Source: DATGMS01 sp035303945
Lineage (GTDB): Bacteria > Bacteroidota > Bacteroidia > Cytophagales > Cyclobacteriaceae
NCBI GenBank assembly: GCA_035303945.1
Contig: DATGQZ010000007.1
Coordinates: 1 to 64,000, forward strand
Length of the DNA: 64,000 nt
Reading direction: 5' to 3'
In this document: piece after piece, positions 25,670 through 33,976 of the stretch
Position numbering within the stretch: position 1 is the first letter of the stretch
How the letters are laid out: each line of letters begins with the position of its first letter
The notes under the pieces: generated by a model
What the model was told of the DNA's origin: nothing
What the model saw: only the letters and a program-made list of their open reading frames with translations
Databases searched by the model: none
Position numbers and translations under genes: made by a program

Positions 25670-26281
25670 ATGGAATCAATACCTTTTAAAAATATCGTCT
25701 GCATATTGATGCTGTGTGTAAGCCCTTTTCTGATAATTGGCTGTACAGGTGAAGAAGATGAGGAACCTACACGTGAAGGGGAGTATTTTCTTAAATTTAA
25801 GGCCAATGGGATCGAAAAACGGTATGAAGCTTTGCCAAACTCCAACGCCTCCTTTTTTTATTTGCCAGACTACAAGATATATGGCGGTGCAATCATGGGA
25901 GTCAAAAATATCCAACAAGCTACCAAAGATGTTGTCTCCATTCAATTGTTCAACGAAACCACCTATGAAACGAACAAAACGTACCAGCTACAAGATGCGG
26001 TCTCGGTAGATCTTTTCACCCGTTCCCGAATTATTTTTACCTATATGGATGAAAATGGAAAAAGTTATAACGCTGCGTTGCTGAGACAAAATTACCCCAC
26101 CCTTACCATAAAAGACGAAGCAGAGGTGCGATTTGATGAGCTTGCCTCAAACTACGTGAGAGGCACCTTTTCCGCTTTAGTGTTAGAAACAGATGCTACC
26201 AATCGACTGGTTAGAGAAGAATTGGTTATAACGGACGGAGAATTCTATCTCCCGAGAATGGATGGAGCAGCGCCTCAGTAA
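25670..26281 (+). CDS. Hypothetical lipoprotein
   Basis: The 203-residue product has a lipoprotein signal peptide with Cys near residue 25 (LIIGC), followed by acidic residues (TGEEDEEPTREGEYF). The remainder is rich in strands and resembles small secreted beta-sandwich lipoproteins of Bacteroidetes; VSIQLFNETTYETNKTYQLQ is one such pair. I recognise no family. It follows the preceding barrel gene by 65 bases on the same strand, so the two may be an operon. Confidence 0.6.
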   Translation: MESIPFKNIVCILMLCVSPFLIIGCTGEEDEEPTREGEYFLKFKANGIEKRYEALPNSNASFFYLPDYKIYGGAIMGVKNIQQATKDVVSIQLFNETTYETNKTYQLQDAVSVDLFTRSRIIFTYMDENGKSYNAALLRQNYPTLTIKDEAEVRFDELASNYVRGTFSALVLETDATNRLVREELVITDGEFYLPRMDGAAPQ

Positions 26282-26299
26282 AACAATCAAAAGGAAGTT

Positions 26300-27262
26300 T
26301 CATCCATGCGTTCTTGTCCAAAGACTATCAGTAAAATAACCCTGCTCATCTACATAGTTAGCTTGAATCTCAAATCCGTGAAAGCTGGCATACTCCTTCA
26401 GTTCCGCTAAACTATATTTCTTGGACACCTCCGTAAATACTGGTTCATACCTTTCAAAATGGACGGTAAGATTAATCTGCTCAATCCGCACGGATTGCTT
26501 CTTCATGCTTATTAAATAGCTCTTGCACTCTCCAGACATCGGGTCGTACACCGGCCAATGCTTAAATCCTCCTACGTCAAAGTTGCCTCTCAGTTCTCGG
26601 TTAATTCGATGTAACAGGTTGAGGTTAAAATCTCTTGTAACCCCCTGACTATCATTATAAGCATTTAATACAATTTCTGGATCCTTTTTCAGATCGAATC
26701 CAGCCAATAGCTTCTCCCCCGGGCGTAGTGCTTGGGACAACTTGCTTAAAAGTCCGGTCGCCTCACCCTCCAGAAAATTCCCCAAATTAGACCCCAGAAA
26801 AAGCATTAAGGAGAGCTTGTCCTTTTCCCAGTTTTTTTCCGCTAAAGCCGTATCATAGGTTCCTTGAATCGGCATAACCGCTAGCGATGGCAATTCCTGC
26901 TGCAGCGTGGACTTAAGTTGTTGGAGTACATTCAATGAAATATCCACGGGATAGTAAGTAAAAGAAACTTCGTGTTCGTACAGATAGCGAAGTAGGATCC
27001 TCGTTTTTAACCCATCTCCCGCTCCCATTTCTATCAAGTTAAAAGGCTCATTCCGTGCAATAAAAGTTTGCAGAATATCGTGCTTATGTTGATCTAATAT
27101 GGCGAATTCCGCTCTGGTGAGGTAGTATTCGGGCAAACCCATTATCTGTTGGAACAGCGCATCCCCTTTGGCGTCATAAAAATATTTCGATGAAAGGTAC
27201 TTGTGGGGCGCAGTCAGCCCTTCTTTTACGTCTTGGGCAAAATCTTGATTTGGTGTATGCAT
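26300..27262 (-). CDS. egtD: L-histidine N(alpha)-methyltransferase, ergothioneine synthesis
   Basis: The 320-residue product should trimethylate histidine to hercynine using S-adenosylmethionine, the first step of ergothioneine synthesis. The opening LSSKYFYDAKGDALFQQI and PEYYLTRAEFAIL are family signatures. LIEMGAGDGLKTRILLRYL is the SAM-binding glycine-rich loop, and LMLFLGSNLGNF completes the core. The gene begins 7 bases after the stop of egtB on the same strand, forming a two-gene ergothioneine unit. Confidence 0.93.
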   Translation of the reverse strand: MHTPNQDFAQDVKEGLTAPHKYLSSKYFYDAKGDALFQQIMGLPEYYLTRAEFAILDQHKHDILQTFIARNEPFNLIEMGAGDGLKTRILLRYLYEHEVSFTYYPVDISLNVLQQLKSTLQQELPSLAVMPIQGTYDTALAEKNWEKDKLSLMLFLGSNLGNFLEGEATGLLSKLSQALRPGEKLLAGFDLKKDPEIVLNAYNDSQGVTRDFNLNLLHRINRELRGNFDVGGFKHWPVYDPMSGECKSYLISMKKQSVRIEQINLTVHFERYEPVFTEVSKKYSLAELKEYASFHGFEIQANYVDEQGYFTDSLWTRTHG

Positions 27263-27269
27263 TGGATAA

Positions 27270-28430
27270 TTATTTTGCCAGTCTAATACCTGTAAATTGC
27301 CAGCATGCGTGGGGCGGAAAGAAGTTTCGGTAGGAGGCGCGGGAATGCCCTTCTGATGTGGCCACTGAAGCGCCGCGCAACACCATCTGATTGATCATAA
27401 ACTTTCCATTATACTCTCCTATGGCCCCTGCCGCTTTTTGATACTTTGGATATGGAAGGTAGGCTGAGTTTGTCCACTCCCATCGCTGCCCCCACTTCAA
27501 CCGATCGGCAGCAACTTCCCATTGAAATTCCGTGGGCAAGCGACATCCTACCCATTCCGCATAGGCCGCTGCTTCATAAAAAGAAACATGTGCGACCGGT
27601 GCATAAGGATCCAAAGGCTTTAAACCATCTAATGTATAGTAAAGGAAATTTCCATTCGCTTCCTGCCAATAAAGCGGTTGCTTCACATTATTCTTCTTTA
27701 TCCAATCCCATCCATCGGAAAGCCATAGGTCCACCTTTTCATAAGCTCCTGAGCGAACAAATTCTGCATACTCAGCATTGGTAACCAAGGCCTTGGCAAT
27801 ATTGAAGGACTCTAAAAACACTTGATGCCGGCCGTGCTCATTGTCGTAAGAAAATCCATCCCCTTCAAAACCAATGTCATACAGACCCTCTGGAACTGAC
27901 TCCCACCCTTTGTCCTCTTCAGGACGATACTCGCCTATATCCAACACCTGTGGGTATAGGGGATTGAACGAAAGATTATATTTGAGATCGGTAATGAGCA
28001 GCTCTTGATGCTGTTGCTCGTGATTGAGCCCCAGTTCTAGAAGGTCAGCAATTTCTTCATCCATCCTCATCGACAGCAGTATCTGCATCTCCTTATCCAC
28101 ATATTCTCGATAAGCCAAAATTTCGCTCACTGTGGGCCTAGTCATCAATCCCCTGTGAAAACGATGGGTCCTTTCACCCACTGCATTATAATAGCTGTTA
28201 AACAGATAGCTATACCGGGGATGGTATTCCTTATACGAACCGAGATGCGGCTTCAGCAAAAAAGTTTCAAAAAACCAGGTAGTGTGTGCAAGGTGCCATT
28301 TCGTAGGACTGACCTCTTCTGAGGCTTGTACGACAAAGTCTTCAGTTTGCAGGTTGCGGCAAAGGTATTCGGTATGCTGTCTGACAGCGCTATAGCGCTG
28401 AAAATCATTGCTGAGATGATGCTGTTTCAT
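27270..28430 (-). CDS. egtB: EgtB, hercynine oxygenase of ergothioneine synthesis
   Basis: The 386-residue product is the iron-dependent sulfoxide synthase that joins a thiol substrate to hercynine. The DinB-like N-terminal domain contains the iron-ligating His residues in WHLAHTTWFFE and in the HEQQHQELLI segment. The C-terminal formylglycine-generating-like domain includes HVSFYEAAAYAEWVGCRLPT and ends with GASVATSEGHSRASYRNFFP. The ATG at 28430 is preferred: an ATG 48 bases further upstream (28476-28478) overlaps the neighbouring deacylase gene and would add a hydrophobic stretch. No egtC or egtE is in the window. Confidence 0.93.
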   Translation of the reverse strand: MKQHHLSNDFQRYSAVRQHTEYLCRNLQTEDFVVQASEEVSPTKWHLAHTTWFFETFLLKPHLGSYKEYHPRYSYLFNSYYNAVGERTHRFHRGLMTRPTVSEILAYREYVDKEMQILLSMRMDEEIADLLELGLNHEQQHQELLITDLKYNLSFNPLYPQVLDIGEYRPEEDKGWESVPEGLYDIGFEGDGFSYDNEHGRHQVFLESFNIAKALVTNAEYAEFVRSGAYEKVDLWLSDGWDWIKKNNVKQPLYWQEANGNFLYYTLDGLKPLDPYAPVAHVSFYEAAAYAEWVGCRLPTEFQWEVAADRLKWGQRWEWTNSAYLPYPKYQKAAGAIGEYNGKFMINQMVLRGASVATSEGHSRASYRNFFPPHACWQFTGIRLAK

Positions 28431-28440
28431 AGTCAAAAGA

Positions 28441-29379
28441 TTATATCCTACCCACATGAACCAAGGCATCACCTGCATTGACGACAGGGAGATTGTTTAC
28501 CCCCACCACAAAGCCTTTTGATGAGCTTTTAACAGGCACTTTTACCTGACCATATGGATCAGAAATTTTAGCAATAACCTGACCTTTTTTTACTGGATCT
28601 CCCAACTTGATGGTAGGAATAAAAATTCCCGATACCTTTGCCCTTATCCAGGAGCTCTCCTTAACTATCAACGAACCCTTGCCTGGGAGAGCCTCGTCTA
28701 TCATATCCAGGTAATGTAGCAGCCTAGCAGTCCCTGCAATTGCCTCATCTACAGCAAATTCATCCAGCCGCATGGACTCACCGCCTTCATATACAAGAAT
28801 GGTTTTGTTTTCTTTATGGGCTTCTTTTCTAAAAGATTTATCTATATACGCAGAGTTAATGATGAAGGGAGCTCCAAAGGCTTTCGCTAATTCCAATCCA
28901 ATCTCGTCCTTAAAATCCACCCGGATTTGGGGAAAGTTGGAGAGCATTCGTCCTCCAGTGTGTATGTCGATCCCGTAATCTATATTGGGAATAATTTGCG
29001 TGGTGAGTATATGCGCGATTTGAGAAGCCAAAGAGCCTTTATTACTGCCCGGAAAACTCCTATTAAGATCCCGTCCATCCGGAAAAGTCCTAGAATTACT
29101 CAAAAATCCATATACGTTCACCAAGGGAATAAAAATAAGCGCCCCTCTCTTAGGGACAAACATATTTTCCTCCAGCATTTTCTTAACGGCTACCACACCA
29201 TTGATCTCATCGCCATGCACTCCCCCACTGATCAGCACCACCGGACCGTCTTCCTTTGAACTTCTTAAAAACACCGGTAAGTGGATCAAAGTATGCGTGG
29301 GAAGACGTGCAATTGCAATTTCTATATTAATTTGCTGCCCCGGTCTTATACGGATCCCATTGATCATTATTTCTCTCAT
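28441..29379 (-). CDS. Aspartoacylase/succinylglutamate desuccinylase-family deacylase
   Basis: The 312-residue product belongs to the zinc-dependent aspartoacylase/succinylglutamate desuccinylase (AstE/AspA) family, which removes acyl groups from amino acids. Zinc ligands are visible in GGVHGDE and in DIHTGG, with the Arg-Asn substrate site in GRDLNRSFPG. The C-terminal domain (SWIRAKVSGIFIPTIKLGDP) matches the extra beta domain of the family. Its stop is 11 bases from the egtB start on the same strand. It may be co-transcribed, although its link to ergothioneine is unproven. Confidence 0.85.
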   Translation of the reverse strand: MREIMINGIRIRPGQQINIEIAIARLPTHTLIHLPVFLRSSKEDGPVVLISGGVHGDEINGVVAVKKMLEENMFVPKRGALIFIPLVNVYGFLSNSRTFPDGRDLNRSFPGSNKGSLASQIAHILTTQIIPNIDYGIDIHTGGRMLSNFPQIRVDFKDEIGLELAKAFGAPFIINSAYIDKSFRKEAHKENKTILVYEGGESMRLDEFAVDEAIAGTARLLHYLDMIDEALPGKGSLIVKESSWIRAKVSGIFIPTIKLGDPVKKGQVIAKISDPYGQVKVPVKSSSKGFVVGVNNLPVVNAGDALVHVGRI

Positions 29380-29464
29380 ATATGGCCGAGTTTCTTATAC
29401 CAAAGCGGTTTATTAGGTTGTTGATTGGATAATTCTTCTTTTCTTAGCATAACTTTTACGAGCT

Positions 29465-30478
29465 ATGAATATACAAAAAAACGTTTCTTTGAAGGAGTTA
29501 AACACTTTTGGAATTGATAAAAAAGCTACATTCTACGCAGAAGCACATAATAGCCAGGAAGTTATAGAAGCCATTACACAAGCCGAACAGCTTGGTGTCG
29601 GTATATTTATATTAGGCGGGGGAAGCAATATCTTATTGACAAAAGACATTGACGCTTTAGTATTGAAAATGAATATCAAAGGCATTGATACCGTTGCAGA
29701 AGATGAGCAATACGTCTATCTCAAGGTTGGGGCTGGAGAAGTGTGGCATGATTTTGTTCAATACTGCATTGCACACGGCTACGGAGGGGTTGAAAACCTT
29801 TCACTTATCCCAGGCACAGTGGGCGCATCTCCCATGCAAAACATTGGTGCCTATGGTGTAGAGATCAAAGATGTGTTTGAATCCCTAGAAGCCGTCCATA
29901 TGCAGACAAAATTCCTTAAGACTTTTTCCCATGCTGCATGTCGGTTTGGCTACAGGGAAAGCATTTTCAAGAATGAAGCAAAGGGAAAATACATTATCAC
30001 CCATGTCACCTTTAGGTTAAGTAAACAACCGACCTTTAACACGGAATACGGAGCCATAAAGGCTACCTTAGACGAGATGGGCATCAAAAAACTCGACATC
30101 CAATCAATCAGCAAAGCTGTTATCGCTATTCGTCAGAGCAAATTACCTGATCCGGCTGTTATTGGCAATGCGGGTAGCTTTTTCAAAAATCCTACGATCA
30201 GTCCGATACATTATGAGGCATTAAAGCAGGAGCACCCAAGTATTCCTGGCTTTAAAACGGAAAAAGGCATAAAAGTGCCTGCCGCGTGGCTACTGGAGCA
30301 AGCTGGTTGGAAGGGTAAAACCTTCGGCAACATAGGTGTCCACAAAGACCAACCTCTGGTATTGGTGAATTATGGCGGAGGAGAAGGAGAAGCCATCAAG
30401 CAGCTGAGTCAAGACATCCAGCGTGACATTCTGCGGAGATACAATATCCAACTGCAACCTGAGGTAAACGTGGTCTAG
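29465..30478 (+). CDS. murB: UDP-N-acetylenolpyruvoylglucosamine reductase
   Basis: The 337-residue flavoprotein reduces UDP-N-acetylglucosamine enolpyruvate to UDP-N-acetylmuramate in peptidoglycan synthesis. Motifs in order are FILGGGSNILL (FAD site), SLIPGTVGASPMQNIGAYGV, FGYRESIFK and GNAGSFFKNP with the catalytic Ser. The C-terminus (IGVHKDQPLVLVNYGGGEG) is that of the long E. coli-type MurB. The last codons overlap the convergent dCMP deaminase by four bases. Divergent from the deacylase gene. Confidence 0.96.
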   Translation: MNIQKNVSLKELNTFGIDKKATFYAEAHNSQEVIEAITQAEQLGVGIFILGGGSNILLTKDIDALVLKMNIKGIDTVAEDEQYVYLKVGAGEVWHDFVQYCIAHGYGGVENLSLIPGTVGASPMQNIGAYGVEIKDVFESLEAVHMQTKFLKTFSHAACRFGYRESIFKNEAKGKYIITHVTFRLSKQPTFNTEYGAIKATLDEMGIKKLDIQSISKAVIAIRQSKLPDPAVIGNAGSFFKNPTISPIHYEALKQEHPSIPGFKTEKGIKVPAAWLLEQAGWKGKTFGNIGVHKDQPLVLVNYGGGEGEAIKQLSQDIQRDILRRYNIQLQPEVNVV

Positions 30479-30957
30479 ATAAGCGCGTCGTCAAACGTTA
30501 TTTTTTTTCCATACTGTTCTGTCTGTACTCCGAATTTATTTAGGAAAGCAACACCTTCATCTTCGGGCAAACCTTTGTAGGCCGCGTAAGAAAACATAAA
30601 TACTACTTTGGTTATCCCCATAGAATAGATAATTCTTGCACATGCCAAACAAGGCGCTAGGGTGACATATAAAGTGGATCCCTCTACAGAAGCTTTGTTT
30701 TTGACCGCATACAAAATCGCATTCTGCTCAGCATGAAGGGCCAATGAACAGCTTCCTTTACTATCCCTGCTGCAACCGGTTGTAGGAAATTCTTCGTCAC
30801 AGTTGTGGGTACCTGCTGGCGGTCCATTATAGCCGATAGAGATGATGCGTGTGTCTTTGGTAAGTACAGCCCCTACATGCTTTTTGATACAGTGCGACCT
30901 TTTGGCCAGATTTACAGCCAATTCCATGAAAATATCGTCAAAATCAGGTCGAGACAT
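30475..30957 (-). CDS. dCMP deaminase family protein
   Basis: The 160-residue product is a zinc-dependent deaminase that would convert dCMP to dUMP, feeding dTMP synthesis. Zinc ligands are in HAEQNAIL (residues 75-82, with the catalytic Glu) and APCLACARI (Cys103, Cys106). GYNGPPAGTHNC is the nucleotide-binding turn of this family. No signal peptide is seen. It overlaps the end of murB tail to tail by four bases. Confidence 0.9.
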   Translation of the reverse strand: MSRPDFDDIFMELAVNLAKRSHCIKKHVGAVLTKDTRIISIGYNGPPAGTHNCDEEFPTTGCSRDSKGSCSLALHAEQNAILYAVKNKASVEGSTLYVTLAPCLACARIIYSMGITKVVFMFSYAAYKGLPEDEGVAFLNKFGVQTEQYGKKITFDDALI

Positions 30958-31059
30958 AGTAGACAGGGTCGAAAGGTAAGAGAAAAGAGTAATAAGGTGA
31001 AGATATCGGATTCAAAAATAAACAAGAAAGTGGGCAGTAAAAAAAATAACTCAAAATGA

Positions 31060-31090
31060 TTGTTAATGATGGATTAAGAATCTACTTTTG
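31060..31090 (+). promoter_or_regulatory. Promoter of the response-regulator gene
   Basis: A TTG at 31060-31062 and TACTTTTG at 31083-31090 (consensus TAnnTTTG) are separated by 20 bases, matching the Bacteroidetes vegetative promoter. The predicted start near 31097 would leave the ATG at 31102 almost leaderless, so the ATG at 31132 is the better translation start. Confidence 0.6.
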
Positions 31091-31131
31091 CATGTTGTTT
31101 TATGCGTTTCGACACCATATTTTTGCACTTA

Positions 31132-31503
31132 ATGATCAACATAGTCTTAATCGATGATGACCCCATAAGCACGTTTATAACGGAAAAGCTTATTTTTAAG
31201 AATATTAAAATACCTTATAATATCTTCAAATTTACCAATGCCATTGATGCTCTAAAAGAAATGGACTGTATTCGTCCTGATTATCTGTTCCTTGATTTGA
31301 ATATGCCCGAAATGTCGGGATGGGATTTTCTGGAGCAATTTAATTATACAAAAAATAATCCTGAGATCTACATCCTAACAAGCTCAGTAGATGAGCGGGA
31401 CATCAAGCGTGCCAGTAGATACAGTCAGGTTAAACGGTATCTATCCAAACCTCTTATAAACCAATCCATTAAGGATATTTTCACGAATAACAGAAGTAAC
31501 TAA
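31132..31503 (+). CDS. Single-domain response regulator
   Basis: The 123-residue product is a lone receiver domain. The acidic pocket is IDDDP (residues 7-11), the phospho-acceptor Asp55 sits in YLFLDLNMPEMSGWDFL, and the conserved Lys is in KRYLSKPL. It has no output domain, so it would act through protein contacts or a phosphorelay. The start is chosen by its spacing from the promoter at 31060-31090; an upstream ATG at 31102 would add ten residues. No kinase is adjacent. Confidence 0.85.
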   Translation: MINIVLIDDDPISTFITEKLIFKNIKIPYNIFKFTNAIDALKEMDCIRPDYLFLDLNMPEMSGWDFLEQFNYTKNNPEIYILTSSVDERDIKRASRYSQVKRYLSKPLINQSIKDIFTNNRSN

Positions 31504-31688
31504 CTTCAGGAGCATGATGATGCAATATTGCTGCTACCCATGCCCGTGCTTGCTTAGGCAAGGTGCGATTTTCGATCCAGATTCACCTCAAAAATAAATA
31601 ATGTAGCGCCATTGAGTTACTTATTTATTTTTCATTATTTAGCAGAAAAATTCCTAAGGAATATATTACACAACTAAATTTCACTTGT

Positions 31689-31892
31689 ATGGCAGAGGAT
31701 TTTGAAGATGACTTTGATGAATTCGAGGATGAAGAAGAATTCGAGGATGATTTCAATGAAGAAATTTTTGACCCTGAGGAAGAGCATGGCTTGATAGATG
31801 ACGCTTTCTCTGATTTCGACGAAGAGGATCTCGAAGATGATTTCGACGACGACTTCGAAGAAGACGACGATTCATATGAAGACTTTGAGTAA
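31689..31892 (+). CDS. Extremely acidic small protein, function unknown
   Basis: This 67-residue product is made largely of Asp, Glu and Phe. 42 residues are acidic (63 percent), 11 are Phe, one is His, and there is no Lys or Arg. It is an ordinary ATG-started gene, not a fragment, with a terminator directly behind it. Such composition suggests a disordered, DNA- or RNA-mimicking or chaperone-binding chain; the regular spacing of Phe between acidic runs (EFEDEEEFEDDFNEEIF) is striking. No family is recognised, and low-complexity sequence makes homology uncertain. Confidence 0.6.
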   Translation: MAEDFEDDFDEFEDEEEFEDDFNEEIFDPEEEHGLIDDAFSDFDEEDLEDDFDDDFEEDDDSYEDFE

Positions 31893-31903
31893 ATAACATT
31901 TAT

Positions 31904-31941
31904 ACAAGATTACCAGCCATTGCTCGGTAATCTTGTTTTAT
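31904..31941 (+). terminator. Terminator of the acidic-protein gene
   Basis: ACAAGATTACC (31904-31914) pairs with GGTAATCTTGT (31926-31936) around an eleven-base loop and is followed by TTTATTT. It begins 12 bases after the stop. Confidence 0.75.
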
Positions 31942-32008
31942 TTAACCTGAGGCTTTGTCCTCTTTATCGTTAGTGGTATCTTGCGGAATACTAATAAACC
32001 AAATAATT

Positions 32009-32152
32009 ATGTTGCTGGAAATATTTAATGCTCCTCTCGCCTCCGGTGCTCAGGTGTTTTTGACAATTGTATGTATCCTAATTGGTCTTGTGGTTGGTCT
32101 GACATCTCTCGACATCAGAGGTACCCTTTTCAAAAGCAAAGAGGACAAGTAA
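32009..32152 (+). CDS. Small membrane protein (47 residues)
   Basis: From the ATG at 32009 the frame gives 47 residues with one hydrophobic helix (VFLTIVCILIGLVVGLTSLD) and a basic tail (RGTLFKSKEDK). An alternative start 54 bases upstream is less likely because it would add a second poor hydrophobic stretch. It is followed at once by a perfect 21-base-pair stem-loop. No family is recognised; it may be a small regulator or subunit. The tail is lysine-rich, suggesting a cytoplasmic C-terminus. Confidence 0.5.
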   Translation: MLLEIFNAPLASGAQVFLTIVCILIGLVVGLTSLDIRGTLFKSKEDK

Positions 32153-32196
32153 GACATAAAAAAAGCAGGTTTTTTAACCTGCTTTTTTTATGTCTT
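32151..32196. terminator. Perfect 21-bp bidirectional terminator
   Basis: Bases 32151-32171 pair fully with 32176-32196 around TTTT. The stem contains A/T runs at its base and a GCAGGTT core, so it can end both the small membrane-protein gene and the convergent peptide transporter gene. Confidence 0.8.
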
Positions 32197-32202
32197 ACAA
32201 CC

Positions 32203-33801
32203 CTAATGCACATTGCCCATCAATTTTCTGATAGGTTTACTCAATATCAATAACAGCACACCCGCACCAACTACTGTCATTACAATCATCATATATTGAT
32301 CAGGCATTTGTTGTAAAGCTTCTTCCGTACCACCACTTGCTCCACCAGCAATCCGCCCGGCTATCAGATTTCCTAAAGCAACCGATAGAAACCACATCCC
32401 CATCATTTGTCCTGTATATTTCTTAGGAGCAAGCTTGGTCGTCAGGCTCAAACCTACAGGACTGAGACTCAACTCACCGAAAGTATGGAAAAGATAGGTA
32501 AGAATTAACCATGTGGGGGCAGCCAATTCTCCCGAAGCTGCAATTTTGGTCGCAAAATACATGATAAAAAACCCAATGCCCAGAAGGATCAAGCCAAAGG
32601 CAAACTTCAAGGGCGAGCTTGGTTCCAAGTGCCTTTTGCCCAGCCAAACCCATAAAGCGCCAAAAATGGGCGCGAAAATGATGATGAACAGCGAGTTAAT
32701 CGACTGGAAATAGCCGGTAGGAATTTCCCACCCCAACACTGTTCTATCGGTAAAGCGGTCCGCAAACAAATTTAATGAAGAACCTGCCTGTTCAAAGCCT
32801 GACCAAAACATGGCCGAGAAAAGGAACAAGATAGCAATCACGCCCACTTTCTTTTTTTCATCCGTATTGAGTCCCCCAAAGAAAATCAAGTAAGTAAAAT
32901 ACAGCAGTGCAACGATAGCAATTACATTATTGGAAACGGCAGCTAATCCGATGGCATCAATGGTAATAACTCCAAGAAATATAAGCGCAATCAACACTAT
33001 TATAACAGCCACACCTATTAGCGCCATTTGGATAAGCTTTGACTTTTTCTTTTTTTCTTCTGGCGTGACGGCTACTATTTCATCGCCCACTCCAGCAAGA
33101 TGTTTATCAGTTAGTTTGTACTGCACCAAACCCAACAGCATACCAAACCCGGCAAGTCCAAATCCTAAGTGCCAATCGTAGATTGCTAAGGTACTGCACG
33201 CAATTGGGGCAAACAGTGCGCCGAGGTTGATCCCCATATAGAAGATTGAAAAGCCCGCATCTCTCTTACTGCTTCCATCAGGATAAAGCTTGCCGACAAT
33301 CGAACTAATGTTTGGCTTCAACAACCCTGTGCCCAACACGATCAACACCAGTCCTAAAAAGAAGGAATTGGTATCAAGGGCGGTTAACGCTGCCTTATCT
33401 CCCGCATCGGAAGAGAAAAGCGAGACCAAACCCGGAAAAGCCATGGTAAAATGTCCAAGGGTAATAATAATACCTCCATACCACACCGACTTTTTTAAGC
33501 CAAGGATCCTATCTGCTACCCATCCGCCTGGCAAGGCCAAAAGGTAAACACCCATGGAATATAGTCCATAAATTGCACCTGAAGTTTTATCATCAAAGCC
33601 TAAACCACCATCAATGACGGCAGAGGTCATAAATAAAATTAAAAGGGCGCGCATCCCGTAGTAACTGAAACGCTCCCACATTTCTGTAAAAAACAGGGTC
33701 ATTAAACCCTTTGGGTGACCGAAGATCTGTGGACCTTCAAATAATTCGCTAGGAGCATTTTGCTTCCCCACGTATTTCTCATTCTCGCTATTCTCCGACA
33801 T
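32203..33801 (-). CDS. POT-family proton-dependent peptide transporter
   Basis: The 532-residue product should import di- and tripeptides with protons across the inner membrane. It has about 14 membrane helices. The N-terminal signature FFTEMWERFSYYGMRALLIL carries the ExxERF-type motif required for proton coupling. DAGFSIFYMGINLGALFAPI is the second family signature. No signal peptide is expected. It is a single gene facing the small membrane-protein gene across a shared terminator. The transported peptides are not determined. Confidence 0.93.
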   Translation of the reverse strand: MSENSENEKYVGKQNAPSELFEGPQIFGHPKGLMTLFFTEMWERFSYYGMRALLILFMTSAVIDGGLGFDDKTSGAIYGLYSMGVYLLALPGGWVADRILGLKKSVWYGGIIITLGHFTMAFPGLVSLFSSDAGDKAALTALDTNSFFLGLVLIVLGTGLLKPNISSIVGKLYPDGSSKRDAGFSIFYMGINLGALFAPIACSTLAIYDWHLGFGLAGFGMLLGLVQYKLTDKHLAGVGDEIVAVTPEEKKKKSKLIQMALIGVAVIIVLIALIFLGVITIDAIGLAAVSNNVIAIVALLYFTYLIFFGGLNTDEKKKVGVIAILFLFSAMFWSGFEQAGSSLNLFADRFTDRTVLGWEIPTGYFQSINSLFIIIFAPIFGALWVWLGKRHLEPSSPLKFAFGLILLGIGFFIMYFATKIAASGELAAPTWLILTYLFHTFGELSLSPVGLSLTTKLAPKKYTGQMMGMWFLSVALGNLIAGRIAGGASGGTEEALQQMPDQYMMIVMTVVGAGVLLLILSKPIRKLMGNVH

Positions 33802-33928
33802 TCGTTTAGTTTAAGTGTTTTAAATTTAACTGCCGCAATTTATTAAAAAAAGCAATAGCTCCGCCCCCAATTTGCTCCAAAGCCTCAGTCTGTTGGATAA
33901 TTCCTCTCCTTTGCAGTGTAGGAGGTTT

Positions 33929-33956
33929 TTGCCCTTCCCTTTATTCTTTATCTTTA
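33929..33956 (+). promoter_or_regulatory. Promoter of pckA
   Basis: TTG at 33929-33931 and TATCTTTA at 33949-33956 (near TAnnTTTG) are separated by 17 bases. Transcription would start near 33963, about 14 bases before the pckA ATG, a short leader. Confidence 0.5.
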
Positions 33957-33976
33957 TCTAAAATAAACCTTATGCT

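Noticed and set aside
31514..31597. Short Cys-rich frame after the response regulator
   Set aside because: Only about 27 codons, no start context, no conservation evidence; treated as chance.
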